Shown: piece by piece, positions 1-5,539 of the stretch
Position numbering within the stretch: position 1 is the first letter of the stretch
Layout of the letters: each line of letters begins with the position of its first letter
From: an uncultured Collinsella sp.
GTDB lineage: Bacteria; Actinomycetota; Coriobacteriia; Coriobacteriales; Coriobacteriaceae
Direction: 5' to 3'
DNA length: 10,882 bases
NCBI GenBank assembly: GCA_958445895.1
Contig: CAUCTV010000041.1
Span: 1 to 10,882 of the forward strand
The notes under the pieces: generated by a model
The model's database searches: none
What the model was told of the DNA's origin: nothing
What the model saw: only the letters and a program-made list of their open reading frames with translations
Position numbers and translations under genes: made by a program

Positions 1-220
1 CGTACACGCCAGACTCGGAGTCCCTGTTGAGGCCGACGAACTCAGCGGTAACCAGGGTATAGGGGACAAAGTACAAAAGCGTGGCGAAGAAGAACGACGG
101 CGCAGCTGCCAAGCCGATGGCCGCGTTGTTGTTGATGATGTTCTTGATACCGAACACGGCGGCGACCGTCATGCCCAGCAGAGCGAACGAACCGATCGTT
201 CCTCGTTTTTCAGAGCTCAT
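1..220 (-). CDS. APC-superfamily amino acid permease, N-terminal fragment (YjeM/GadC-like)
   Basis: The reverse strand from 220 reads MSSEKRGTIGSFALLGMT and continues for 73 codons to the window edge. A short basic N-terminus precedes a hydrophobic first helix and a segment with FGIKNIINNNAAIGLAAAP. A second hydrophobic stretch (FFFATLLYFVPYTLVTAEFVG) ends in a polar turn with SESGVY. The N-rich break in helix 1, the YFVPY...AEF pattern and the G-x-Y at the end match the start of APC-type permeases of the glutamate/GABA antiporter or YjeM group. Such inner-membrane proteins exchange or import amino acids. The start is chosen because GGGAGG (225-230) lies just upstream. It is on the same strand as ebgC, 153 bp downstream of it, but no functional link to the sugar operon is evident. 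The substrate cannot be told, and the rest of the gene is outside the window. Confidence 0.72.
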   Translation of the reverse strand, partial: MSSEKRGTIGSFALLGMTVAAVFGIKNIINNNAAIGLAAAPSFFFATLLYFVPYTLVTAEFVGLNRDSESGVY

Positions 221-238
221 AAGCCCTCCCAATCATCC

Positions 239-244
239 GTTATA
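239..244 (-). promoter_or_regulatory. possible -10 element of the permease gene
   Basis: On the minus strand TATAAC lies 18 nt before the ATG at 220. A start a few bases downstream would leave a very short leader carrying only the Shine-Dalgarno. No good -35 hexamer stands 16-18 nt upstream (AGTCCG at 17), so this is a weak call. Confidence 0.25.
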
Positions 245-297
245 TCTCATCTAAAACCGTCCGGACTGCAAGCGCAATCGTGGACGACGCACCCGCT

Positions 298-339
298 AAG
301 GGGAATGGGGAAAAGGGAGTCAACAAAGCCATCCCCCTT
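298..339 (-). other. imperfect long stem-loop in the ebgC-permease gap
   Basis: AAGGGGAATGG (298-308) and CCATCCCCCTT (329-339) form an 11-bp stem around a 20-nt loop. In the minus-strand transcript the single non-Watson-Crick pair becomes a G-U wobble. No U-run follows, so it is not a canonical terminator. It may slow decay or read-through between ebgC and the permease, or be coincidental. Confidence 0.3.
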
Positions 340-350
340 AACGGCGCGAA

Positions 351-369
351 GCAAACGTCCAAACGGACG
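351..369 (-). terminator. weak intrinsic terminator candidate after ebgC
   Basis: Just past the ebgC stop the minus strand has CGTCC-GTTT-GGACG, a 5-bp GC stem with a 4-nt loop (356-369), followed by TTTGC. The stem is short and the T-run is interrupted, so termination would be partial. Some transcription may continue into the permease gene. Confidence 0.35.
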
Positions 370-373
370 AATA

Positions 374-829
374 CTACTTGTTGGGGAAGGAATAACCTTC
401 AACCGTCACGTGCAGTACCACGACGCGGGGATCCGCGACATCGGCCACGACACGGTAGGCCTCGTCGATCTCGACGACGGCAACGCCGCCGGCGGGAATC
501 GTCACGGTCTCCCCCGTACCCTCAAAGCGCTCGCGATCGTCGATATCGCTGTAGGCGCGCGTGCGGGTAAGATCCGTCTTGGAAGCCACCTCGACAGTCA
601 GGTCGCCGTCGAGCGGGGCGAGCACGGCATGGTAGCGACGGTGACCGAACAGGTCGGCGGTAGCCGCCTCGTGGGCGTTCACCCACCAGTACACCAACGA
701 GTCGCCGATGGAGTAAGCCACGTCGTGCTGCAGGTCGGCAACGCCATCGAGCGCCTGACCGGTGCGCATCCACTTCTTGACGGACTTCATCTGAGCGTCG
801 AAATCGGCGCGCGAGTTAAAGACATGCAT
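374..829 (-). CDS. ebgC: EbgC-type beta-galactosidase small subunit (YhcH/YjgK/YiaL family)
   Basis: This 151-aa cytoplasmic protein matches Escherichia coli EbgC (about 149 aa) along its length. Shared blocks are GVADLQHDVAYSIGDSLVYW (resembling GVAHSIGDSLTY), the GHRRY motif near residue 82, GETVTIPAGG, DEAYRVVA and the C-terminal VVVLHVTVEG...NK. The family is a small cupin-like beta barrel. In the Ebg enzyme this subunit binds the large subunit and is needed for full activity. Its ATG follows the ebgA stop by 3 bp and has a perfect Shine-Dalgarno inside the end of ebgA, so the two are translated together. It is full length and intact. It contains no TTA, CTA or TCA codon. Confidence 0.93.
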   Translation of the reverse strand: MHVFNSRADFDAQMKSVKKWMRTGQALDGVADLQHDVAYSIGDSLVYWWVNAHEAATADLFGHRRYHAVLAPLDGDLTVEVASKTDLTRTRAYSDIDDRERFEGTGETVTIPAGGVAVVEIDEAYRVVADVADPRVVVLHVTVEGYSFPNK

Positions 830-832
830 GAC

Positions 833-3800
833 TTATGCCTCCTTAATGGGTGCCAGCGCCTGAGCAAGGTCGGCAGACGTCAGCGGTCGCAGGGACACCT
901 CAAAGCTGAAGCTCTCAAAACGGGTGCGATAGGAATCGAGCACCTCGGAACCCCAAGAGTTCGAGCCAAGGCCGAGCAGCTGGTCGTTGATGTTGACCGT
1001 GACCGTGTCGCCCTTGACAAGGTCGTAGACGTGCTTGGCGTTATCGATGGCCTCGCAGCTATAGGGCCATGCCGAGAACGAGAACGGGTTGGAAGCGGCG
1101 TCGGCTGGACGAGTCACCAGCACGCCGTCACCGTGGCTAGAGCGCAGGGCAACCCAGCGGGTGCCCTCGCGGTTGGCGCAGTCCTGAGGCATAACGTAGG
1201 GCGTGAACATGTCGTCGACCGTAGTGCGGTAATGGCCGACCGGGTTGGCGCGCAGCGAGTCCGGATAGTTCTCGCCCGGGCCGTGGCCATACCACTCGAC
1301 GGCACGATTGCAACCGGGGACCTCGAAGGAAATGCCGATGCGCGGGATGATATCCGAGTAATCGCCGTAGGGCTCGCCGGAAACCTTGAGGTCGACGCGG
1401 CCGCTCGGAAGCACGGTGTAGACGAGCTCGACGCGCATGCCGAACGCGCGGACGGGAGGAGCGATACGCTGGCTCACGGTAACGACGACCGCATTGCCGT
1501 CCTGCTTCCAAGAAACCTTGCGGGTAGACGTCTGCATCACATCGATGAAGTTGTCCTTCCACAGGGAGTCATACTCCTGAGCGTGGTTGTCGACGAGCGG
1601 ATGCCAAAAACCAACCTGGGGACCAGAGGCCATTACGTCGCGGCCGGATGCCTTCCACTCGCTCACGGTACCGTTGACTTTGCTGAAGGCCAGCTCGCCG
1701 TTGAGGGAGTGAATGCGGATCTCCTGCTCGGTCTCCTCGACCGTAAGCTCAGGACGAGCGGGGGCGGCGATGGCCGGCGCCGGATGGTTTGCGATGGCAA
1801 ACTGGCTTGCGCCCAGCTGGAACATCGGCTCGCACCAGGCGTGAGCCGCCATGGTGTAGGCGCGCACGGTCAGCAGGGTCTCGCCTACCGCGGCCTCGCG
1901 AATCACCAGTGGCAGCTGGACGGATTCGCCGGGAGCCACCGCGCCGGGCATAAGCGTCTTGCGGCACACTACATCGCCGTCTACCAGGGTCTCCGCCGAC
2001 AGGCAGACATCCTCGAGGGTAGTAAACCAGCGCTTGTTCGTGACGGTCAGCTCGCCCGCCTCGGTGTCATAAGCCATGCGAACCGGGCAGATGACCTGGC
2101 CATACTCAGTGAGGCCCGGGCTCGGCTGCTGCCAAGGGAACACCATGCCATCGATGCAGAAGTTGCTGTTGTTGGGGTAATCGCCGTTGTCGCCACCATA
2201 CATATCGTAAGCAACGCCGTCCTCGGTCACAGCAGCCAAACCGTGGTCGCACCATTCCCAGATAAACTGGCCTTGGATGCAATCCCAGCGATCGAAGACC
2301 TCCTGGTACTCGGACAGGCCTCCGGGGCCATTGCCCATGGAGTGGCCGTACTCGCAGTTGATGCGCGGCTTGGGGAACGGATGCTCACCAAAGTCGTTCA
2401 TCTGCGACACACGGGAGTACATCGTGGAAATGACGTCGACGGTATCGGCGTTGCGGTCCTCCTCGTAATGGACCGGACGATCATCGAGCTCGTGAGCCTT
2501 GGCGTACATCGCGCGGATGTTGCAGCCATAGCCGCTCTCGTTGCCCATCGACCACATAATGATGCAGGCGTGGTTGCGCTCCTGCATCACCAGGCGCTCA
2601 ATGCGGTCGACGTAGGCCGGCTCCCATGCCGGGTCGTCGGTGACCAGGGCGATATTGCCGATATTCTCGAAGCCGTGACTCTCCATATCGGTCTCGGCGA
2701 CCAGCATGATGCCATACTCATCGCACAGCTCGTAGAAGCGCGGGTCATTGGCATAGTGAGAGGTGCGCACCGCGTTGATGTTGTGTCGCTTCATGAGCTC
2801 CAGGTCACGGCGCATGCGATCGAGGCCCACGGCGCGGCCCTTGTGATCGTCGTGATCGTGGCGGTTGACGCCATGCATCTTAAAGTAGGTGCCGTTGAGG
2901 TAGATATGATTGCCCTCGACCGTCACCTCGGCAAGGCCCTGGCGATGCGGAACGTACTCGCTGACCTCGTCACCGTCGTAGACCTCAAACGTAAGGTCAT
3001 AGAGGAAGGGGTCCTCGGGGTTCCAGAAGTGGGCATCGGCAACGCTGCACTCGGCATGGCCGTCGACGCACTCGCCCGTAGCGACCACGTTCTCGCCATC
3101 GCTGAGCGTAAACACGACGCGGGTAGCGCCCTCGGCCACCGTATCGAGCGTGATCAGAGCGGCATCGCCCTCGCGGTGCGTGCGGAACCTAAAGTCGACC
3201 AGGTGCGCGGCGGGACGCTGCATAAGGTACACATCGCGGAAGATGCCCGAAGCCCACCACATGTCCTGATCCTCGATATAGCTGCCATCGCTGTACTGCA
3301 GGACCTTGACCGCAAACAGGTTGTCGCCCTCGACGAGCGCGTCGGTCACGTCGAACTCGGCGGACAGACGCGAGCCCTTGGTCATGCCGATAAACTGGCC
3401 GTTGACGTACAGCTCGCCATAGCTCTCGATGCCGTCGAAGCGAATGATCTCGCGGGCGCCGGCAGGAACGGCGGGAAGGTTGACGATGCGCTGGTAGACG
3501 CCCGTGGGGTCGTCGGAGGGAACGAACGGCTGATCCACCGGAAACGGGAAACCCTCGTCGGTATAGGCAAGGTTGCCATAGCCGTCTACCTGCCACAGGT
3601 GCGGAACCTCCACGTGATCCCACTCGGACTTGTACGTGGAGAGCTCCTCGTTGGAGACGGCAGCAGGCCCCTCAAAGAGGCGGAACTGCCACGAGCCAGA
3701 CAGCTGGACAAACCCGCGCGACAGCTCGCGGCTGTACGTAGCAGCGAGATCGGCGGTCTCATAACCCATAAAGTACGCATGGGGTGCCAGGCGGTTCCTG

Positions 3801-3841
3801 TGGGTGAGCGCTTGGTTTTCCCAATCGTTAATGGCGTCCAT
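833..3841 (-). CDS. ebgA: EbgA-type beta-galactosidase large subunit, glycoside hydrolase family 2
   Basis: A 1002-aa cytoplasmic GH2 beta-galactosidase that cleaves lactose and related beta-galactosides with retention of configuration. Domains in order: sugar-binding jelly roll (about 45-210, with GVYQR and the FDGIESYGELYVNG block), immunoglobulin-like domain (about 215-315), TIM barrel (about 315-600), and the LacZ small-chain-type domain (about 720-990). The acid/base Glu is E435 in WSMGNESGYG and the nucleophile is E497 in NCEYGHSMGN. YGGDNGDYPN near 548 is another LacZ/EbgA hallmark. No signal peptide is seen. ATG at 3841 is supported by AAGGAG at 3849-3854 (7-nt spacing). Pairing with ebgC and the close LacI-family gene favour EbgA over LacZ, although the catalytic core alone cannot separate them. 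The gene is intact and lacks TTA, CTA and TCA codons. Confidence 0.95.
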   Translation of the reverse strand: MDAINDWENQALTHRNRLAPHAYFMGYETADLAATYSRELSRGFVQLSGSWQFRLFEGPAAVSNEELSTYKSEWDHVEVPHLWQVDGYGNLAYTDEGFPFPVDQPFVPSDDPTGVYQRIVNLPAVPAGAREIIRFDGIESYGELYVNGQFIGMTKGSRLSAEFDVTDALVEGDNLFAVKVLQYSDGSYIEDQDMWWASGIFRDVYLMQRPAAHLVDFRFRTHREGDAALITLDTVAEGATRVVFTLSDGENVVATGECVDGHAECSVADAHFWNPEDPFLYDLTFEVYDGDEVSEYVPHRQGLAEVTVEGNHIYLNGTYFKMHGVNRHDHDDHKGRAVGLDRMRRDLELMKRHNINAVRTSHYANDPRFYELCDEYGIMLVAETDMESHGFENIGNIALVTDDPAWEPAYVDRIERLVMQERNHACIIMWSMGNESGYGCNIRAMYAKAHELDDRPVHYEEDRNADTVDVISTMYSRVSQMNDFGEHPFPKPRINCEYGHSMGNGPGGLSEYQEVFDRWDCIQGQFIWEWCDHGLAAVTEDGVAYDMYGGDNGDYPNNSNFCIDGMVFPWQQPSPGLTEYGQVICPVRMAYDTEAGELTVTNKRWFTTLEDVCLSAETLVDGDVVCRKTLMPGAVAPGESVQLPLVIREAAVGETLLTVRAYTMAAHAWCEPMFQLGASQFAIANHPAPAIAAPARPELTVEETEQEIRIHSLNGELAFSKVNGTVSEWKASGRDVMASGPQVGFWHPLVDNHAQEYDSLWKDNFIDVMQTSTRKVSWKQDGNAVVVTVSQRIAPPVRAFGMRVELVYTVLPSGRVDLKVSGEPYGDYSDIIPRIGISFEVPGCNRAVEWYGHGPGENYPDSLRANPVGHYRTTVDDMFTPYVMPQDCANREGTRWVALRSSHGDGVLVTRPADAASNPFSFSAWPYSCEAIDNAKHVYDLVKGDTVTVNINDQLLGLGSNSWGSEVLDSYRTRFESFSFEVSLRPLTSADLAQALAPIKEA
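838..844 (-). promoter_or_regulatory. Shine-Dalgarno of ebgC inside the ebgA 3' end
   Basis: The minus strand reads AAGGAGG, a full anti-16S match, 8 nt before the ebgC ATG at 829. It lies within the last codons of ebgA, so ribosomes finishing ebgA can reinitiate on ebgC. This fixes the ebgC start and suggests near-stoichiometric synthesis of the two subunits. Confidence 0.85.
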
Positions 3842-3873
3842 GGTGATGCTCCTTCGTCATCGTAGTGATTCTT

Positions 3874-3887
3874 GTGCAACCGGTTGT
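3874..3887. promoter_or_regulatory. operator O1 (LacI-type), ebgA-proximal
   Basis: GTGCAACCGGTTGT contains the perfect 10-bp palindrome CAACCGGTTG centred on CG, the usual geometry of LacI/GalR-family operators. It sits 33 bp from the ebgA ATG and just downstream of the candidate -10, where a bound repressor would block initiation. Confidence 0.8.
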
Positions 3888-3891
3888 CCTT

Positions 3892-3921
3892 ATCTTACGG
3901 GCGATGCAAAAAACTGTGCAA
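3892..3921 (-). promoter_or_regulatory. candidate ebgAC promoter
   Basis: On the minus strand TAAGAT (3897-3892) is a fair -10. TTGCAC (3921-3916) is a weak -35 at 18-bp spacing. The -35 is part of operator O2, and O1 starts right after the -10, which is the arrangement expected for repression by promoter occlusion. The hexamers themselves are imperfect. Confidence 0.45.
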
Positions 3922-3929
3922 CCGGTTGT
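3916..3929. promoter_or_regulatory. operator O2 (LacI-type)
   Basis: Identical to O1 over GTGCAACCGGTTGTCC (16 bases), with its centre 42 bp from that of O1, about four helical turns. It overlaps the proposed ebgA -35. Same-face placement would allow cooperative binding by repressor dimers or a short loop by a tetramer. Confidence 0.8.
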
Positions 3930-3960
3930 CCGCTGAACGGTCGATTTGGCCGGATTAACG

Positions 3961-3980
3961 GTGCAACCGGTTGTACAACC
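3961..3980. promoter_or_regulatory. operator O3 with an overlapping second palindrome
   Basis: A third GTGCAACCGGTTGT (3961-3974) is centred 45 bp from O2. Its right half also starts a second perfect palindrome, GGTTGTACAACC (3969-3980), so the site is a double operator sharing one half-site. It is about 240 bp from the start codon of the LacI-family gene. Confidence 0.75.
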
Positions 3981-4127
3981 GAGACACTTATGTCACCCTG
4001 AGTATCGAAACTCAACGCAAAACATCGTTCTTAAGCTCGTAGGCAACCGCCACGCCCGCTGATATCTCACCCACACGAGACGTATTCGATTGCGGCTTGG
4101 TTGCAAAACGACACCTGTCACCGGATA

Positions 4128-4156
4128 TCATGAACGCTGTTCAGGTGCACTATAGT
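4128..4156 (+). promoter_or_regulatory. candidate promoter of the LacI-family gene
   Basis: TATAGT (4151-4156) is a good -10 about 60 bp before the ATG. The -35 at 17-bp spacing (TCATGA, 4128-4133) is poor. The region carries nested inverted repeats: TGAAC-GCT-GTTCA (4131-4143) inside CACCTG (4112-4117) and CAGGTG (4142-4147). A single operator-like half-site, GGTTGCA, lies at 4099-4105. The rest of 3981-4127 shows nothing I can name. Confidence 0.4.
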
Positions 4157-4217
4157 AAGCTGTATCCGCACCAGCCCGTATCAGTGACAACATCGACCGC
4201 ATTTTCCAGGAGACGCC

Positions 4218-5234
4218 ATGACCCAGCCAGTTCGCACCGCACCTACGCTTGCCGAGGTTGCCGCAGCTGCCGGCGTGTCGCGCTCCACGGCCTCACGCGC
4301 CCTCAACGATTCGCCCCGCATTAGCGAGGAAACCAAAAAACGCGTCCGCGCAGCGGCCAAGGAAGTCAATTTTGTCCCCAACGCTCGCGGCCGAGCGCTC
4401 GCTGTCGGGCGCACGGAAATCATCGCCGTGCTCGTGACCGAGCCCCTGAGTGAGCTCTTCAGCGACCCCACCTATAGCGAATTTTTGAGCGGCATTACCG
4501 AGGAACTGTCGGAGTCGTCCTATCTGCCCGTTATCTTGCAGGCGTCTTCTACGCATGAGCGCAACCGCGCACGCGAGCACTTTGAGCGCCGCTCGTTCGA
4601 CGCCGTGATCGATGTCTCCCCCTACAAGGGCAGCGAGCTGCTCGAGGTGCTGCGCGAGCTGGGCGTACCCACCGTGTTGTGCGGCCAGCTCGAGGGCCAC
4701 CCCTATCGCGATGTGTTCTCGACAGTCTACTCTGACGACGAAGAGGGTGGACGCTTTGCGGCACTCGCTATGAAAGAGCGCGGGCGCAAAGATATCGTCG
4801 CCGTGTTGGGACCGCAAGACAACCCCGCTGTTGTCGACCGCCTGCGCGGCTACCGCACCGTCCTGGGCAAAGACCTCCCAGGCGCAAACGTTATCTATAC
4901 CGGCTGGAACAGCGGAGACGGCTATCAGGCCATGCACCAGATCCTCGCGCGCGAGATTGCTTTCGATGGCGTGCTCTGCGGATCGGACCGTATCGCGGCT
5001 GGCGTCATCACCGCACTCAACGAGGCAGGCCTATCCGTTCCGGCGGACGTTTCTGTCGTCGGCTTCGACGATCACGAGATTGCGGCGCGCTGCGTCCCCG
5101 CACTCACGACCGTCCGCCAGCCCCTGCGCGAAGAAGGCCACATGGCCGCCAACATTGCGCTCGACATGATCAAGGGCGCCGAGCCCACCACCTCCGTGAT
5201 GCACATGCAGCTCGTTCAGAGAGACTCGCTGTAG
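4218..5234 (+). CDS. LacI/GalR-family repressor, probable regulator of ebgAC (EbgR-like)
   Basis: A 338-aa regulator of typical family length. The N-terminal helix-turn-helix (residues 10-30) reads TLAEVAAAAGVSRSTASRALN, followed by SEETKKRV and the hinge helix with the minor-groove leucine (L61 in RALAVGR). Residues 65-338 form the two-lobed sugar-binding domain. CGSDRIAAGV, PADVSVVGFDDHEIAARC and LTTVRQPLREEG near the C-terminus are hallmarks. ATG at 4218 has AGGAG at 4208-4212. It is divergent from ebgAC, and three CG-centred palindromes lie between them, so it likely represses ebgA until a galactoside or derivative binds. The inducer cannot be read from sequence. EbgR of E. coli is also a LacI-family protein next to ebgA, but orthology is not shown here. 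Confidence 0.9.
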   Translation: MTQPVRTAPTLAEVAAAAGVSRSTASRALNDSPRISEETKKRVRAAAKEVNFVPNARGRALAVGRTEIIAVLVTEPLSELFSDPTYSEFLSGITEELSESSYLPVILQASSTHERNRAREHFERRSFDAVIDVSPYKGSELLEVLRELGVPTVLCGQLEGHPYRDVFSTVYSDDEEGGRFAALAMKERGRKDIVAVLGPQDNPAVVDRLRGYRTVLGKDLPGANVIYTGWNSGDGYQAMHQILAREIAFDGVLCGSDRIAAGVITALNEAGLSVPADVSVVGFDDHEIAARCVPALTTVRQPLREEGHMAANIALDMIKGAEPTTSVMHMQLVQRDSL

Positions 5235-5301
5235 GAAACTGGGCCGGGCTTTTCGCCAGACAGTTGTTGCGGAAAGCCTGCCCCGTTTTGAGCGCTCATT
5301 C

Positions 5302-5354
5302 TGGGGCACAGTTTCCGTTAGACCGCTCAAGCGGAAAGTGTGTCCCATTTTTTT
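5302..5354 (+). terminator. intrinsic terminator of the LacI-family gene, formed by the repeat array
   Basis: TGGGGCACAGTTTCCG (5302-5317) pairs with CGGAAAGTGTGTCCCA (5332-5347): 14 Watson-Crick pairs, one G-U and one G-G mismatch, with a 14-nt loop. Seven T follow immediately (5348-5354). This is a strong rho-independent terminator 67 nt after the stop codon. A similar stem in the first repeat (5241-5256 with 5269-5284) is followed only by GTTTT. Confidence 0.75.
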
Positions 5355-5364
5355 GCCGAATTCT

Positions 5365-5408
5365 GGGTCGCGCTTTCCCAGAGGACCCCCTTTGGGAAAG
5401 CGCGACCC
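5365..5408. repeat. perfect 16-bp inverted repeat within the array
   Basis: GGGTCGCGCTTTCCCA (5365-5380) and its exact reverse complement (5393-5408) flank a 12-nt loop. It is the most perfect of the three inter-unit stems but is followed by GTTCT rather than a T-run on the plus strand, so it would terminate poorly. Confidence 0.85.
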
Positions 5409-5481
5409 GTTCTGGACGCAGATTCCGGGACGTACTTTCCGCAACGCCCGGTCATCCCATGGCCTCACAATCTCGGCGTAT

Positions 5482-5516
5482 AAAAAACGAGGGAAGGCAC
5501 GTGTCCTTCCCTCGTT
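5482..5516 (-). terminator. intrinsic terminator of aspS
   Basis: The minus strand reads AACGAGGGAAGG, a 7-nt loop (ACACGTG), then CCTTCCCTCGTT and further T to a run of six. The 12-bp stem is perfect and starts 24 nt after the aspS stop. On the plus strand the stem is followed by ACGGG, so it acts in the aspS direction only. Confidence 0.92.
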
Positions 5517-5539
5517 ACGGGCAATATGTAGCTGCTCGC

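Larger units (their letters stand above)
5241..5443. repeat. 62-bp tandem repeat array built of palindromic arms
   Basis: Three direct copies of exactly 62 bp (5241-5302, 5303-5364, 5365-5426) and a 17-bp fourth copy (5427-5443) fill the gap after the LacI-family gene. Each copy begins GGG followed by a TTTCC-type arm (TTTTCG in the first). Its middle has GGAAAG...CCC, then a T-containing stretch, and it ends in ATTC plus T or C. The copies are diverged, but period and order are kept. Viewed another way, the array holds three 46-bp imperfect palindromes (5271-5316, 5333-5378, 5395-5440) separated by 16-bp spacers. Arms can pair within a 46-bp unit or between neighbouring units. It lies between convergent genes and has no coding potential I would defend. 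Confidence 0.85.

Noticed and set aside
305..3865. An uninterrupted plus-strand reading frame of 1186 codons opposite ebgA and ebgC
   Set aside because: It is the codon-for-codon complement of the real genes, open only because TTA, CTA and TCA are absent from them. It has no domain and no ribosome site, while the minus strand encodes clear EbgA and EbgC.
5271..5440. CRISPR-like layout (46-bp units, 16-bp spacers)
   Set aside because: Units are too diverged from each other, the spacers are only 16 bp, and the unit is a long palindrome. There are no cas genes. A tandem structured repeat explains it better.
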